Shown: positions 7,499 to 14,163, counted from the stretch's first letter. The stretch: DNA of 35,592 nucleotides from DUPH01 sp035449085 (GCA_035449085.1 DAOTKE010000014.1:1-35592), one strand, 5' to 3'. Translations and numbers: made by a program. Notes: generated from the letters alone by a model not told the origin.

Positions 7499-8716
7499 TC
7501 AGGCCGCCATCCTTTCTTTGTTCCGTCCCCGGAAACAGGAAACCGGCGGGGACCCCATGCACTCCTCCAGCGTTTCTGCGGTGCTTAACGGCAGACGGCA
7601 CGGAACCCGTTGTTGTTGTTGGCGTTGTCCGGGTTGTTCCAGTTGCTGTTGCCGCAACGCGCGTTGTTGGCGTTGTTGTTCCAGCTCCCGCCACGGATGT
7701 TCCGGTTCGAGCCCGACGTTTGGCGCCGGTTTCCTAAAAAAACTCTTTCTCCAGGCCAGCGAGTCCGCCTGCTGCGCGAACGCCGTCAGGGCCGTCATGC
7801 GCTCCTGATACGTCCGTTCCGTCCAACGCCCCTGCGCCAGCAGCCACTCGTAGCGCCGTGCCTTCTCCGCGAACCGCTCCTTGCTCCTGCGGTTCAGTCT
7901 CACAACGTCCGGGAACACACGCATTCCTAGGAAATCCATGCCGTGCCGCGTCCGGTTGAGGTAAGGCTCGGCCTTCAGATCCAGCCCCAGACGCTCCGCG
8001 ACAAACGCCGCGATCCTCTCCCGCGCGGCCTTCAGCTCGTCCTTCTCCCCGCTCCACAGCACGAAGTCGTCCATGTAGCGCACGTACCCTTCCACCCGCA
8101 GCGTCTCCCGCGCGAACCGATCCAGCGGGTCAAGGTAGAGGTTCGCGAAATGCTGGCTGGTCAGGTTCCCGATCGGCAGCCCGCGCCCCGGCTGCGTCTC
8201 ATACGTGCCGATGATCCGGTCGAACCACCCCAGCAGCCGCCCGTCCTTGAACTTGCGGCGCAGCAGCGCCTTCAGCCCGTCGTGCGGCACCGAGTCGAAG
8301 AACTTGCGGATGTCCGCCTTCAGGAACCACGGATACTCCCCCGCGAACGCCTGCGCCCGCCGCACAGCCTTGGCCTGGCCCTTGCCCACCCGGCAGGCGT
8401 AGCAGTCGAACACCAGCCAGCGGTCCACCAGCGGCTCGCACACGTTCATCAGCGCGTGGTGCAGCACCCGTTCGCGGAACGCCGCCGCGCAGATCACCCG
8501 CTCCTTCGGGTCGTACACCGTGAAGCGCGTGTAGTCCCCCACCGGATAGTCGCCCTGCAGCAGCCCGCGCCGCAGCACCTCGATCTCCTCCTCCAGCCGC
8601 GCCGCATACTCCCGCTGATCCGGCCGGTGCTGCTTGCCCCGGCTGGCCTTCCAGAAGGCCAGCCGCAGGTTATCCGGCTCCGCCACCGCCTCAAACAAAT
8701 CCCCGATCCGTTTCAT
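7499..8716 (-). CDS. DGR-type reverse transcriptase
   Basis: 405 aa from the ATG at 8716 (GGAGAGGG just upstream). An in-frame upstream start at 8770 would translate part of the ATCGA repeat and is less likely. RT motifs are in order: KADIRKFFDSVPH (about 133-145, first catalytic Asp), GRGLPIGNLTSQHFANLYLDPLD (about 178-200), YMDD (214-217) and GMDFLGMRV (thumb side). The Gly-x-x-x-Ser-Gln signature in motif 4 is characteristic of DGR RTs rather than group II introns or retrons. No maturase or endonuclease domain is present. The RT proper appears to end near residue 331. Beyond that the frame runs straight through the template region as a Gln/Arg-rich tail (EQQRQQRALRQQQ), ending at 7499. It would make adenine-mutagenised cDNA from the TR RNA. 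Confidence 0.95.
   Translation of the reverse strand: MKRIGDLFEAVAEPDNLRLAFWKASRGKQHRPDQREYAARLEEEIEVLRRGLLQGDYPVGDYTRFTVYDPKERVICAAAFRERVLHHALMNVCEPLVDRWLVFDCYACRVGKGQAKAVRRAQAFAGEYPWFLKADIRKFFDSVPHDGLKALLRRKFKDGRLLGWFDRIIGTYETQPGRGLPIGNLTSQHFANLYLDPLDRFARETLRVEGYVRYMDDFVLWSGEKDELKAARERIAAFVAERLGLDLKAEPYLNRTRHGMDFLGMRVFPDVVRLNRRSKERFAEKARRYEWLLAQGRWTERTYQERMTALTAFAQQADSLAWRKSFFRKPAPNVGLEPEHPWRELEQQRQQRALRQQQLEQPGQRQQQQRVPCRLPLSTAETLEECMGSPPVSCFRGRNKERMAA
7525..7553. other. Hairpin downstream of TR
   Basis: GTCCCCG (7525-7531) pairs perfectly with CGGGGAC (7547-7553) around a 15-nt loop. In transcript orientation it lies about 30 nt past the 3' end of the TR, where other DGRs have a spacer needed for cDNA priming. 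It is a plausible structural part of the template RNA, but may only be part of the RT coding tail. Confidence 0.55.
7554..7570 (-). repeat. TR-flanking half of inverted motif
   Basis: In transcript orientation this reads CTGGAGGAGTGCATGGG, 13 nt beyond the 3' end of the TR. The reverse complement of the sequence just beyond the VR (8891-8907) matches at 15 of 17 positions. The two segments are therefore complementary within one long transcript. Confidence 0.6.
7584..7721 (-). other. DGR template region (TR)
   Basis: 138 bp matching the VR at 8912-9049 (constant offset 1328). In coding orientation, all 27 mismatches are at TR adenines and none at C, G or T. In the frame of the target protein the TR reads as Asn-rich: 16 AAC codons, all changed in the VR. 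The 3' 27 bp (7584-7610) are identical to the VR and are the presumed initiation-of-mutagenic-homology partner. The TR lies within the 3' end of the RT reading frame, in a different frame, where AAC runs become Gln codons. The upstream limit is uncertain by a few bases; from 7722 outward the similarity stops. Confidence 0.97.
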
Positions 8717-8726
8717 CCCTCTCCGC

Positions 8727-8766
8727 CTCGATTCTTTCGATTCTGTCGATTCCCTCGCTTCTCTCG
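8727..8766. repeat. ATCGA/GATTC repeat, partial copy D
   Basis: A half-length tract (CCTCGATTCTTTCGATTCTG and following) immediately upstream of the RT start. It has the same words as the other copies but lacks the inverted left arm. Confidence 0.7.
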
Positions 8767-8791
8767 CCACCCCGCCCGCCCCGCGCTCCGC

Positions 8792-8842
8792 ATGCGGGGG
8801 CCGCCGGCCTTTCGCTACCGCTCACCCCCGCATCCGCGGGGG
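8792..8842. other. Alternative hairpins between VR and RT
   Basis: CCCCCGC (8825-8831) pairs with GCGGGGG (8836-8842) around 4 nt. The same C-run (CCCCCGCAT, 8825-8833) can instead pair with ATGCGGGGG (8792-8800) across a 24-nt loop. The two stems are mutually exclusive. In transcript orientation they lie 70-120 nt after the target stop and upstream of the RT gene, so they could act as an attenuator, processing site or the post-VR DNA hairpin found in some DGRs. Confidence 0.55.
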
Positions 8843-8890
8843 ACGGCGCGTCGGCCCCCGATGCTCCGCTTCCTGTTCCGTCTTGCCGTT

Positions 8891-8907
8891 CTGGAGGAAC
8901 GCATGGG
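8891..8907 (+). repeat. VR-flanking half of inverted motif
   Basis: CTGGAGGAACGCATGGG on the plus strand, 4 nt from the 3' end of the VR. It is the inverted counterpart of 7554-7570 (15/17 identical). With a one-base gap the match extends into GTCC. Confidence 0.6.
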
Positions 8908-8911
8908 AGTC

Positions 8912-9049
8912 CTTAACGGCAGACGGCACGGAACCCGTAGTAGTAGGAGGCGAAGCCCGGGTAGCTCCAGAGGCTGAAGCCGCAACGCGCGGAGTAGGCG
9001 AGGTCGTACCAGCACCCGCCACGGATGAGCCGGTACGAGCCCGACGAGT
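8912..9049 (-). other. DGR variable region (VR)
   Basis: The last 44 codons and stop of the target gene, residues about 313-356. Invariant framework positions (RGG, W, ARCG, W, P, GFRAVCR) carry no mutable adenine or are unchanged. The 16 positions encoded by AAC in the TR are here Tyr (7), Ser (3), Leu (3), Phe (2) and Asp (1). Other TR-adenine changes are Ser to Cys, Asp to Gly and Thr to Ser. The Tyr/Ser-rich outcome is typical of selected binding surfaces. The identical 3' 27 bp (8912-8938) end exactly at the stop codon. Confidence 0.97.
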
Positions 9050-9983
9050 CGTTGCACCACTCCCACACGTTCCCCGCCATATCGTAGAGCCCGTACCCGT
9101 TCGCCGTGAACGCGCCGGCCGGGCTCGTGTACGGATAGCCGCCTGTCAAATAGGTCGGGTGGTAGCCCCGCGTCGGGCTCACGTCGTAGCTGTAACTGCT
9201 GCTGCTGTAGTAGTTCGCCTGGCTGTGCGTGATCGTGTCCCCCCACGGGAAACGCCTGCCGCTCTGCCCGCCCCGCGCCGCGTACGCCCACTCCGTGTTC
9301 GTCGGCAGCCGGTAGCCGTTGGCTGCGAAGTCGCACGCCCAGGTGCTCAGGTTGTAGCACGGCGTGCGCCCCTCTTTCTGGCTGCGGGCGTTGCACCACC
9401 TCACGCAGTCGTACCAGCTCACGGTGTGAACCGGATGGTTCGCCGCCTTGCCGCTTCCGGCGTTGGCGAAGCTATATCCGTGAGCCACCGCCCAGACATA
9501 CACCTCGTCCCACTTGGCCTTCGTCACCTCCGTCGCGTCCATGTAGAACGCCTCGACCGTGAGCGAGTACGCGCCGAAGTCCGGGTCGGTGCCGCTGTTC
9601 GTCCCGCCGGGAATGCGCACCATGCCCTGCGGCACGGCGGGCGTCCGCCCGTCGTCCGCCGTGACGGTCGCCCGGACGTTCTCCGAGAGGTTGCCGCTCC
9701 AGTCCGCGCCCGCATCCCAGACGATGCGCTTGCCGCTGCCGGGGCGTACGCCCGCACCGACGTCGCCGCTCAGACTCGCGGCCGGCACGGGCGCGCCGTT
9801 GTCCGTGAGCGTCACCGTCACGGACAGCCGGTCGCCGTCGGAGTCCGCCGCGTCGTACCGGATGTCCACCAGCCGCGAGCCGCCGCCGCGCTGCAGCGCC
9901 CGCACGTTCGACACCACGGGATCGCCCGCGAGACAGGCCGCCGCACCCAACATGATCGCCGCCCAAAAAACCGTCCGCCGCAT
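8913..9983 (-). CDS. Secreted SUMF1/C-type-lectin-fold DGR target protein
   Basis: 356 aa. Start ATG at 9983, preceded by GGAGGT about 5 nt upstream; a GTG at 9989 is in frame but less likely. A signal peptide covers about 1-20 (RRTVFWAAIMLGAAACLAG). A beta-rich, Fn3/Ig-like domain follows to about 110 (VSNVRALQRGGGSRLVDIRY). Then comes a full SUMF1/FGE-sulfatase domain from about 119: MVRIPGG, EVTKAKWDEV, HPVHTVSWYDCVRWCN, YRLPTNTEWAYAARGG, FPWGD, GLYDMAGNVWEWCND, ending in the VR-encoded RGG...GFR. SUMF1-type domains have the C-type lectin fold that DGR target proteins use to display variable residues. I infer an exported ligand-binding protein rather than an active formylglycine-generating enzyme. 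It is the first gene of the DGR unit. Confidence 0.93.
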   Translation of the reverse strand: MRRTVFWAAIMLGAAACLAGDPVVSNVRALQRGGGSRLVDIRYDAADSDGDRLSVTVTLTDNGAPVPAASLSGDVGAGVRPGSGKRIVWDAGADWSGNLSENVRATVTADDGRTPAVPQGMVRIPGGTNSGTDPDFGAYSLTVEAFYMDATEVTKAKWDEVYVWAVAHGYSFANAGSGKAANHPVHTVSWYDCVRWCNARSQKEGRTPCYNLSTWACDFAANGYRLPTNTEWAYAARGGQSGRRFPWGDTITHSQANYYSSSSYSYDVSPTRGYHPTYLTGGYPYTSPAGAFTANGYGLYDMAGNVWEWCNDSSGSYRLIRGGCWYDLAYSARCGFSLWSYPGFASYYYGFRAVCR

Positions 9984-10043
9984 AGTCACCTCCGCTTTGA
10001 CGGCAGCAAGAATAACACAAACATGCGGGGGGGGAAGGGCTTT

Positions 10044-10121
10044 TTCGAAAGAATCGAGGGAATCGAAAGATTCGAATGAATCGATTCCGTCGATTATCTC
10101 GATTCTATCGATTCACTCGCC
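10044..10121. repeat. ATCGA/GATTC repeat, copy E
   Basis: A tract between aroA and the DGR target gene, nearly identical to copy C (6919-6998). It begins CGAAAGAATCGAGGGAATCG. It stands just past the aroA stop and about 60 nt upstream of the target start, so it borders the DGR block on this side. A run of eight G (10027-10034) lies beside it. Confidence 0.85.
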
Positions 10122-10124
10122 TCT

Positions 10125-11435
10125 CTACCGCACGGTCGCGCCCAAGCCTTTGAGCTGCCCGGCGAAGTCCGGGAACGATTCGTTCAGAATCTCGGCGTGA
10201 TGCACCGTGACCGGCGAAGGCGCGGACAGCCCGGCCAATGCGAGCGACATCGCCAGGCGGTGGTCGCCGCGCGCGTCGCACGCGCCGCCCGCCAGCGTTC
10301 CGCCCTCGATCGTGAACCCGTCGCGGCGCTCGGTGACCCGAACCCCCAGCGCCTTCAACTCGCCGCAGAGCACGGAGATGCGGTCGGTCTCTTTGTAACG
10401 CAACTCCTCCGCATCGCGCACCTCGGTCACACCGGACGCGAAACAGGCGGCCACCGCGAACACCGGAAACTCGTCGATCATCCGCACCACCGTGTCCCCG
10501 CCCACGCAGACGGCCTTCAGCGGCGCGGCCGCCAGCCGGATGTCCCCCACCGGTTCGCCCGCGGCCACGCGCGGGTTCTCCACCGTGATCCGGGCCCCCA
10601 TCTCGCGCAGCACGTCGATGATGCCGGTGCGCGTGGGATTGACGCCGACATCGCAGACACAGATCTCAGACCCGGGAACCAGCGCCGCAGCGACCAGCAG
10701 AAACGCGGCGGACGAGATATCGCCCGGCAAGGTCATGCGCAGCGGGGCGAGCGGGCGACGCAGCGGAGCAACAGTGACCGTGAGGCCTTCCGCCCGGATC
10801 TCGGCGCCCATCGCGGCCAGCATGCGCTCGGTGTGGTCGCGCGACGGCCCCGGCTCGCGCAGGGTGCTGACGCCGCCGGCGGCCAGCGCCGCCAGGATCA
10901 GGCAGGATTTGACCTGGGCGCTCGCGACCGGCAGCGTCTCCTCGATCGCCGTCAGCGGGAGCGTTGCCGCGCGCGCCGCCAGCGTCAGCGGCGCGCAGCC
11001 GCCGCTGGTCGTGACCGGCACGCCCATGCGCAGCAGCGGGGCGGTGATGCGGTCCATCGGGCGCCGGCGCAGACCGGCCGAACCGTCGAGCGTGCAGGGC
11101 GTGCCGGCGGCGGCCAACGCGCCGGCAAGCAGACGGATCGTAGTGGCCGAGTTGCCGCAATCGAGCGGCGCGACCGGCGGCGTGAAACCGCGCAGACCGC
11201 GGCCCTGCACTGTCAGTCGATCCCCGTCCAGGTGCCATTCGGTTCCGAGCGCACGGAGGGCATTGAGCATCGCGTGGGTCACGCCCGACACCAGAAAGCG
11301 GTCGATCACGCTTTCGCCTTCGGCGAGCGCGGCGAAGAGCGCGGCGCGGTGCGAGAGCGATTTGTCGCCGGGCAACGAACAGGTGCCGGTCAGCGGACCG
11401 GCAGCGGACAGTGAGAGATCGAGCGGAGGTTGCAT
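10125..11435 (-). CDS. aroA: 3-phosphoshikimate 1-carboxyvinyltransferase (EPSP synthase)
   Basis: 436 aa, start ATG at 11435; a GTG at 11465 would add an unconserved leader. It makes EPSP from shikimate-3-phosphate and PEP in the cytoplasmic shikimate pathway. Hallmarks are LPGDKSLSHRAALFAALAEG near the N-terminus (PEP/S3P-binding Lys), CGNSATTIRLLAGALA, AQVKSCLILAALAA, PGPSRDHTERML, DEFPVFAVAA (catalytic Asp) and LRYKETDRI. The length is normal. It is a stand-alone gene on the minus strand, divergent from the small membrane protein gene, with the two 5' ends about 20 bp apart. Its stop abuts the ATCGA repeat. Confidence 0.97.
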   Translation of the reverse strand: MQPPLDLSLSAAGPLTGTCSLPGDKSLSHRAALFAALAEGESVIDRFLVSGVTHAMLNALRALGTEWHLDGDRLTVQGRGLRGFTPPVAPLDCGNSATTIRLLAGALAAAGTPCTLDGSAGLRRRPMDRITAPLLRMGVPVTTSGGCAPLTLAARAATLPLTAIEETLPVASAQVKSCLILAALAAGGVSTLREPGPSRDHTERMLAAMGAEIRAEGLTVTVAPLRRPLAPLRMTLPGDISSAAFLLVAAALVPGSEICVCDVGVNPTRTGIIDVLREMGARITVENPRVAAGEPVGDIRLAAAPLKAVCVGGDTVVRMIDEFPVFAVAACFASGVTEVRDAEELRYKETDRISVLCGELKALGVRVTERRDGFTIEGGTLAGGACDARGDHRLAMSLALAGLSAPSPVTVHHAEILNESFPDFAGQLKGLGATVR

Positions 11436-11456
11436 GACTGGTGATTTTCTGCGAAC

Positions 11457-11783
11457 ATGACACACATTTCAACCCCAAATCTTCCGACGATGCACTTCCC
11501 GATCTTTGAAGCGGTCATGATGCTCTGCTTCGGCATGGCGTGGCCGGTCTCCATCCTCAAGTCCTGGCGCTCGCGCACGAACAAGGGCAAGAGCCCCTCT
11601 TTCCTGCTGATTGTCTTGACCGGTTATGTCTCGGGCCTCATCCACAAACTCTGGTGGCAGGCGCAGACCGACGGCGTCGTCTGGCTGTACGCGATCAACG
11701 CCGCCATGGTCGCCGCCGACGCGCTGCTCTACGCGCGCAACCGCCGCTACGACAGGAATGAGAAGTTTGGAGTTAGGAGTTAG
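11457..11783 (+). CDS. Small PQ-loop-like membrane protein
   Basis: 108 aa; the ATG at 11490 (MHFPIFEAV) is an alternative start. It has about three hydrophobic helices (FEAVMMLCFGMAWPVSIL, FLLIVLTGYVSGLIHKL, VWLYAINAAMVAADALLY). The junction between the first two (PVSILKSWRSRTNKGKSPSF) resembles PQ-loop/SemiSWEET half-transporters. The substrate is unknown. It ends 3 bp before zwf and is probably co-transcribed with it. The ending RNEKFGVRS derives from a short GGAGTTA repeat that also provides the Shine-Dalgarno-like sequence for zwf. Confidence 0.75.
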   Translation: MTHISTPNLPTMHFPIFEAVMMLCFGMAWPVSILKSWRSRTNKGKSPSFLLIVLTGYVSGLIHKLWWQAQTDGVVWLYAINAAMVAADALLYARNRRYDRNEKFGVRS

Positions 11784-11786
11784 GAT

Positions 11787-13289
11787 ATGACTGTCAAACA
11801 TGCTCCCGCGCGGTTTTGCCTTGAAGTTTCACCGGCACCCTGTGTGCTTGTTCTGTTCGGCGGCACGGGCGATCTTGCGCGCCGCAAGCTAATCCCCTCG
11901 CTGTTCCAGCTTCACACGCGCGACCTGCTGCACGCCACCTCGCGCATTGTGGGCTGCGGCCGCACACGCCACGATCGCGACTCCTTCCGCGCCCTGGTCG
12001 CCGCAGCCCTGCCGCCCTCGGCCCCCGCCGTCGTGCGTGACGCCTTTTTGGCGCGTGTCTCCTATGCGCAGGTTGATGAAGCCGACCCGGATTCATTTGC
12101 GCGTCTCGGCCAGCATCTGGCCGAACTGGACCGCATCGAGACACCGGCCCCATTCAACCGCCTGTACTACCTCGCCATCCCGCCCACCTCCTACCAGCCG
12201 ATCATCGCGCGCCTCGCGGCGGCAGGGTTACTTGAAGAGCCGGGCCATGAGGCAGGGTGGCGTCATCTCCTGCTGGAGAAGCCGTTCGGTTCGGACTCCG
12301 CCTCGGCAGCCGCGCTGGACGCCTTCTTGCAGCAGCATGTGCATGAGGAGCAGGTTTTCCGGATCGACCACTATCTGGGCAAAGACACGGTCCAGAACAT
12401 CCTGATTCTGCGCTTCGCGAACATCCTTTTCGAGCCGGTCTGGAATCAAGCCTGCATCGACCACGTGCAGATTACCGTGGCTGAGACGCTGGGTGTCGAG
12501 CACCGTGCCGGTTATTACGAGCAGTCCGGCCTGCTGCGCGACATGTTCCAGAACCACCTGCTGGAGATGCTCGCCCTGGTGGCGATGGAGCCGCCCGCCG
12601 AGTTCTCGGCCGACGCCATCCATCGTGAAAAACTGGCGCTGATCCGCGCCATCCGCGCCTTCCCATGCGATGCGCTCGAAACGGCTGTGGTGCGGGGACA
12701 GTATGCGGCGGGCCGCGGCATGGCCGGATACCGCAATGAACCGGGGGTCAACCCAAACTCCATGACCGAAACCTTCGCGGCCGCCAAGCTGTGGATCGAT
12801 ACGCCGCGCTGGCGGGGCGTGCCCTTCTACCTGCGCTCGGGCAAGCGTCTGGCTGAAAAGACCAGTACCATCACGCTCGTTTTCAAACCCTCGCCGCACA
12901 CCTTATTCGGCGCCTGCGATCCCGACTCGCTGATCCTCAAAGTGCAGCCGGATGAAGGCATGATCCTCCATTTGCAGGCCAAGCGTCCCGGCCCCAAACT
13001 CTGTATGGGCGAACTGCCGCTGGCATTCAACTACGCGGATCTGGGCGACGAACTGGACGCCCCCGATGCCTATGCGCGATTACTCTTGGACGCCATGCTG
13101 CACGACCACACGCTCTTTGTGCGCAACGAGACGATCGAGGCCGCCTGGCGGCTCTTCACGCCGGTGCTTGACACCTGGCGTGACCACGCGGAACGGTGCC
13201 CGCTGCACCCTTATGCCGCAGGCTCGGACGGCCCCGCAGCCGCCGCCGAGTTACTGGCACGCGATGGCCGGACGTGGCGCCCGCTTTAA
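11787..13289 (+). CDS. zwf: Glucose-6-phosphate 1-dehydrogenase
   Basis: 500 aa, normal length. It oxidises glucose-6-phosphate to 6-phosphogluconolactone in the oxidative pentose phosphate pathway, producing NADPH. Seen: nucleotide-binding GGTGDLARRK (25-34), LLEKPFGSDSASA, the active-site signature RIDHYLGKD (192-200), and the C-terminal substrate domain with YLRSGKRLAEKTS. The start follows AGGAGTTAGGAT. Its TAA overlaps the stop of the convergent PNPOx-like gene (TTTAA). Confidence 0.97.
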   Translation: MTVKHAPARFCLEVSPAPCVLVLFGGTGDLARRKLIPSLFQLHTRDLLHATSRIVGCGRTRHDRDSFRALVAAALPPSAPAVVRDAFLARVSYAQVDEADPDSFARLGQHLAELDRIETPAPFNRLYYLAIPPTSYQPIIARLAAAGLLEEPGHEAGWRHLLLEKPFGSDSASAAALDAFLQQHVHEEQVFRIDHYLGKDTVQNILILRFANILFEPVWNQACIDHVQITVAETLGVEHRAGYYEQSGLLRDMFQNHLLEMLALVAMEPPAEFSADAIHREKLALIRAIRAFPCDALETAVVRGQYAAGRGMAGYRNEPGVNPNSMTETFAAAKLWIDTPRWRGVPFYLRSGKRLAEKTSTITLVFKPSPHTLFGACDPDSLILKVQPDEGMILHLQAKRPGPKLCMGELPLAFNYADLGDELDAPDAYARLLLDAMLHDHTLFVRNETIEAAWRLFTPVLDTWRDHAERCPLHPYAAGSDGPAAAAELLARDGRTWRPL

Positions 13290-13807
13290 CGCGCCTCGGC
13301 GCTGAACACCTTGGTCTTGGGCTGGCCGCCCTTCATTGGAAAGATGCCGACCATCTCGGGCGCGATCGTGAAAAACACGAGGTGCTCCTTGTAGGTTTTC
13401 TCGAAAAAGGGATAGGCCTCAACAACTTTCGTTCTGACCGCTTCATCCTGGCACAGCTCAGCAACCCCCTTATAGCGCAAATACGCACTGCCGTCGTTCG
13501 CTGTGCGGGCCACCTCGACTTTGGGATTCTTTTGAAGCTGCGTAAACATCTCCTTCTTCGACGAGGTGGCCAACACCAGCTTGTTATCGATCAAGAAGGT
13601 GTACTTGATCGGACGGACACGCGCGCCGTCCTGCTCGCAGGTCGCGAGATAGAAGTGACCCGCTTTTTCCAGGAATCCCGCCACCTCCTGAAGAAACGCG
13701 TCCTGCTTGTCGGCGCTCTCCTTCACCAGCACATAGCTCTTGATCTCATCACTCAGACCAGCCAGAGCCACGCATGCCATCGCCATCGCCATCCATGCTT
13801 TTCTCAT
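13286..13807 (-). CDS. Exported pyridoxamine 5'-phosphate oxidase-like protein
   Basis: 173 aa, start ATG with AAGGAG about 8 nt upstream. Residues 1-19 (RKAWMAMAMACVALAGLSD) look like a signal peptide, which is unusual for this fold. The rest is a split-barrel flavin-binding fold of the PNPOx-like family: FYLATCEQDGARVRPIKYTF, LVLATSSKKEMFTQLQKNPKVEVA, YLRYKGVAEL. Family members bind FMN or F420 or have lost cofactor binding. The substrate is unknown. It is convergent with zwf, with stop codons overlapping in TTTAA. Confidence 0.82.
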   Translation of the reverse strand: MRKAWMAMAMACVALAGLSDEIKSYVLVKESADKQDAFLQEVAGFLEKAGHFYLATCEQDGARVRPIKYTFLIDNKLVLATSSKKEMFTQLQKNPKVEVARTANDGSAYLRYKGVAELCQDEAVRTKVVEAYPFFEKTYKEHLVFFTIAPEMVGIFPMKGGQPKTKVFSAEAR

Positions 13808-13830
13808 CTTTGAATCTCCTTAGTTCATCA

Positions 13831-13863
13831 TTTGAGAGTTGAGAGTTGAACGTTGAGAGTTTT
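13831..13863. repeat. Short GAGAGTT(GA) repeat
   Basis: TGAGAGTTGAGAGTTGAACG then TTGAGAGTT in the 107-bp space between feoA and the PNPOx-like gene. It is related in the opposite orientation to the CTCAACTTTCAACG tandem at 26534-26567, so it is probably a dispersed genomic repeat. Confidence 0.5.
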
Positions 13864-13914
13864 CCATCGTTTATCGTTTATACCCGCACTGCGGCCCGTG
13901 GGCTTCACCACGCT

Positions 13915-14163
13915 CTACTCCACCAGCTCCACCTTCTTGGCGATCGCGCGGGACACCAGAAACCGGGCTTCGCCAGCGCTAACCACCAGTGACCGCTCAT
14001 GTTGACGGTTGCGGAACATCTGCACACGGGCTCCGGGAAAGAGCCCCATTTCTGCAGACTTCCGATCATGATTCACCCGGATGATTCCGCTCTCACCATC
14101 CTTGAGATCCACCAGGCAACGCCCGGTTGAGGGCGTAGGATGAAGATCGTCTGAATGACTCAT
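13915..14163 (-). CDS. feoA: Ferrous iron transport protein A
   Basis: 82 aa. The ATG at 14163 overlaps the TGA of feoB (ATGA), which fixes the start. A small SH3-like FeoA domain: LKDGESGIIRVN, AEMGLFPGARVQM, LVVSAGEARFLVSRAIAKKV. It is a cytoplasmic regulator/partner of FeoB in Fe(II) uptake. Here feoA follows feoB, the reverse of the common order. Confidence 0.93.
   Translation of the reverse strand: MSHSDDLHPTPSTGRCLVDLKDGESGIIRVNHDRKSAEMGLFPGARVQMFRNRQHERSLVVSAGEARFLVSRAIAKKVELVE

Larger units (their letters stand above)
6155..9983 (-). mobile_element. Diversity-generating retroelement (DGR) cassette
   Basis: The whole unit in transcription order is: target gene with VR (9983-8913), reverse transcriptase (8716-7499) with the TR overlapping its 3' end (7721-7584), HRDC accessory gene (7454-6969), and four-helix-bundle/zinc-finger accessory gene (6901-6155). 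All are on one strand with short gaps. Seen directly: a DGR-type RT, and a 138-bp TR/VR pair whose 27 mismatches are all at template adenines. Known of the family: DGRs copy a TR with adenine mutagenesis into a VR in a C-type-lectin-fold protein, usually with an Avd or HRDC partner. Not seen: any integrase or prophage gene, so the element looks chromosomal and stationary here. Confidence 0.95.

Noticed and set aside
7499..8716. Group II intron or retron reverse transcriptase
   Set aside because: No maturase or HNH domain and no intron domain V/VI or msr/msd structure is apparent. The LPIGNLTSQ motif and the adenine-specific TR/VR pair identify a DGR.
6919..10121. ATCGA/GATTC tracts as a CRISPR array
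   Set aside because: The tracts are scattered between genes, are internally repetitive, lack unique equal-length spacers, and no cas gene is present.
10027..10121. Tract beside aroA as an insertion sequence end
   Set aside because: No transposase gene, target-site duplication or terminal inverted repeats bordering a unit were found.
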